Source of the DNA: Dermatophagoides farinae
Taxonomy: Eukaryota > Arthropoda > Arachnida > Sarcoptiformes > Pyroglyphidae
Length of the DNA: 64,000 bases
Direction of reading: 5' to 3'
Assembly: GCF_024713945.1 (NCBI RefSeq)
Contig: NC_134683.1
Location: 126,501-190,500, forward strand
Part shown: in pieces, positions 62,101 to 64,000 of the stretch
Layout: each line of letters begins with the position of its first letter
Position numbering within the stretch: position 1 is the stretch's first letter
Notes under the pieces: generated by a model
What the model saw: the letters and a program-made list of their open reading frames with translations, nothing else
What the model was told of the DNA's origin: nothing
Databases searched by the model: none
Translations under genes and position numbers: made by a program

Positions 62101-64000
62101 TTCATTCACTCCTTCGACTAAAACACTTTTTTTTTTGGCTGAAAACAACGATGATGGAGAGAGAAAAATGTAAAATGTAATGACTTTTAATAATAATCAT
62201 CATAATCACGATGATAGTGTGAAAGCCTGTTTTTCCAAAAAGTTTTCTGTTCTAAAAGATCCACGTTTTAATTATTTACAATTTACAATAAATTCTTGGT
62301 TTTATCTCGTTCTCTCCCTTGAGACATTTGACAAATAATTTTCATTCTCTTGATCATCAAGTTTTTTTTTAAAAAAAAAGATCAAAAATCGTTTTACAGA
62401 AATCGTTTTTTTCTATTGTTTTTTGTTCATTGTTCCGCGTACACATTATTTACAGCGAAAAAAAAATCATGACCCACACACATAACAGATGCTACGACAC
62501 ACAGACCATTTGGTGTGTATCCACATATTATATAATTGAGAAAAATGACATTTGAAAAAGAAAGAAATTTTTTCGAGTGAAAAAATAAATAAATAAATAA
62601 ATTGCATTCAAGTCAATGTGTAAGCCATTATTTTTTGTTGTTTTTGAGAAAGAAGAAATTGCTTTAAAATTATGTTTGCCCCTCACACACACTTACACAC
62701 ACACATTTAGGTTGAAATTTCATTTCATTTTCTGTAGAATATATTTTCAAACGGAAACGATTTCGGTTACAATGAGCAGTTGAAGTTATGCATACATTAG
62801 AGATTTGTCACTTTTTGTTGTTTTCATTCGACGATCGATGGACACATCATCATGACCATGTTAATAATGTTGGGCCCTTTTTTTATTCCCTTTCAGTTGA
62901 AATATAAATAGCCATTCTCTTCAAGTGAATTGAAATACAATTAGATTAATGGAAAATTGGATGTGAAATTACCGAACGTGTCTGTGTGTGTGTGTGTGTG
63001 TGCGTTGCTGTGTATGTGTTGCTGGGTCAACGCGAAAAAAATGATTATACAATTACCATGATTACAACATTGATGATGATGACGAAATAATTCATTCATA
63101 TCCATTGAATAATCAGAATGAAAAAAAAAATTCAAACAAAATTTGCAGGCAAAATATGTGTGTGAACAGAATATTTAAAACGAGAAACTCTGGCCGAAAA
63201 CAACAACAACAACAATATTGAACATATTCTGTATAGAGAATATTCGGTGATTGTTATTGGCTAATAATAGTGCATTAATAAAATAATCAGGCGATTCGTT
63301 TTTTTATTCAAGAAATCCGTTTTTTCAGAAAAGTTTCCAGAAATTGTTTCCATGTTTTCTGTTTCGTTCTTGTTTTCAATATACGAGAAAAACATTTGTA
63401 AATAATTTAATACTAAGGTGGTTTATCTACCCATGAATAAAGAAATCAAATTGATTTTACATTTCATTCGATCCATCGATTGATATGTTACAAAAAAATG
63501 GTCAATTGAAATTGAAATTGTCATTTTATCATTCCATTTGATTCGATTTTTTTATTATTCGTTTCATTGACCAATTTGTTTTGCACAAGAGCGACAGAAA
63601 ACATCAGTTAAAATGAATTAATTTTTAATCAATTTGATCGTCAGATAAAAATCAAGAAAAATTCAATGACATGAGTGCTGGCGGAAAAAAAGTTTTTGAC
63701 TTTTTTTCGATAAAAAAAATTAAAAAGTTCATTAAATTGATATCGGCGGTTCATTTTGTGTTGTTGTTGTTGTTGTTCAATACATTAACATTGGAGGAAT
63801 TGGAAAAAAGTTGTACCAAAAGTCGATTTCTGTGTGTAGCAGTAGTAATTGTATCATATGTTTTTTTTTTCTTATTTTCGTCTTCCACATCCCGAAGATC
63901 ATCAGTTAATAATAAAAAAGTTGCCGGGAAGAAAAAAATGAATTAAGCTCCGGCACAAACAAACAAACCGAATACAATGGAATTCGATTTTTTGATCTGT
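58915..64000. other. Gene-poor AT-rich stretch to the end of the window
   Basis: No gene is supported. The sequence has CAT/ATC tracts (59080-59110), A and T homopolymers, and CA/GT repeats (for example 60555-60566, 62980-63002). A frame at 63671-63946 has two hydrophobic segments and a Lys-rich tail but no other support. Confidence 0.4.

Noticed and set aside
63671-63946. Plus-strand frame with two hydrophobic segments and a Lys-rich end
   Set aside because: Hydrophobic runs come from TTG/TTT-rich sequence; no signal, domain or promoter support. It may be a chance frame.

Overview
The window is eukaryotic nuclear DNA. It is AT-rich, full of ATG/CAT, CAA/GTT and CA/TG microsatellites, and most of its genes have one to four very short introns (about 57-120 bp). 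The gene content is animal: a two-pore K+ channel, DEG/ENaC channels, 4E-BP, an AAK1-type kinase, Derlin-1, a USP16/45-type protease, acyl-CoA desaturases and mitochondrial glutamine synthetase. Compactness, codon style and chelicerate-like secreted protein families suggest an acariform mite (house dust or scabies mite group). That assignment is inference; no marker gene here proves it. No transposon, tRNA, rRNA or CRISPR was recognised.

Layout. 1-1.5 kb: the 3' end of a mitochondrial ketoacyl-ACP synthase (OXSM), convergent with GLOD4. 2.4-5.6 kb: three tandem two-exon genes for 12-cysteine secreted proteins of unknown function, each with its own TATA box. 6.8-12.7 kb: a membrane-excitability block, with one two-pore-domain K+ channel followed by two DEG/ENaC subunits. 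13.4-14.3 kb: a secreted protein with only the inhibitory half of a TIMP. 14.7-15.9 kb (minus): a divergent protein-kinase fold lacking catalytic motifs, head-to-head with the first of three tandem Delta-9-type acyl-CoA desaturases (16.0-20.4 kb). 21.3-22.5 kb: glutamine synthetase with a mitochondrial-type leader. 22.8-23.1 kb: a small secreted protein.

24.3-25.6 kb (minus): 4E-BP (Thor), whose first coding exon is a short 124-bp exon. 27.3-33.8 kb (minus): an AAK1/BIKE/NAK-family kinase and, downstream, a long low-complexity coding region with DLFG..PF motifs that is probably its C-terminal tail or a separate gene. 35.6-36.2 kb (minus): a BTB-domain gene, apparently frameshifted and divergent from the USP16/45-like deubiquitinase (36.6-39.0 kb). 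39.2-41.3 kb (minus): a Gln-rich secreted protein. 42.6-44.1 kb: a cyclophilin with a long mitochondrial-type leader and a second in-frame start. 44.8-45.8 kb: Derlin-1. 46.3-47.7 kb and 48.1-50.5 kb (minus): two unrecognised low-complexity proteins.

From 50.5 kb to the end there is a sharp drop in gene density. Only one convincing gene is present, a Ser-rich, probably GPI-anchored 8-cysteine protein at 58.2-58.9 kb. The rest looks like intergenic or large-intron DNA.

The genes do not form one pathway. The clear local groupings are tandem duplications (secreted family, DEG/ENaC pair, desaturases). All splice junctions were read by eye from GT/AG (one GC/AG) sites, reading frame and family conservation; none has transcript support here.
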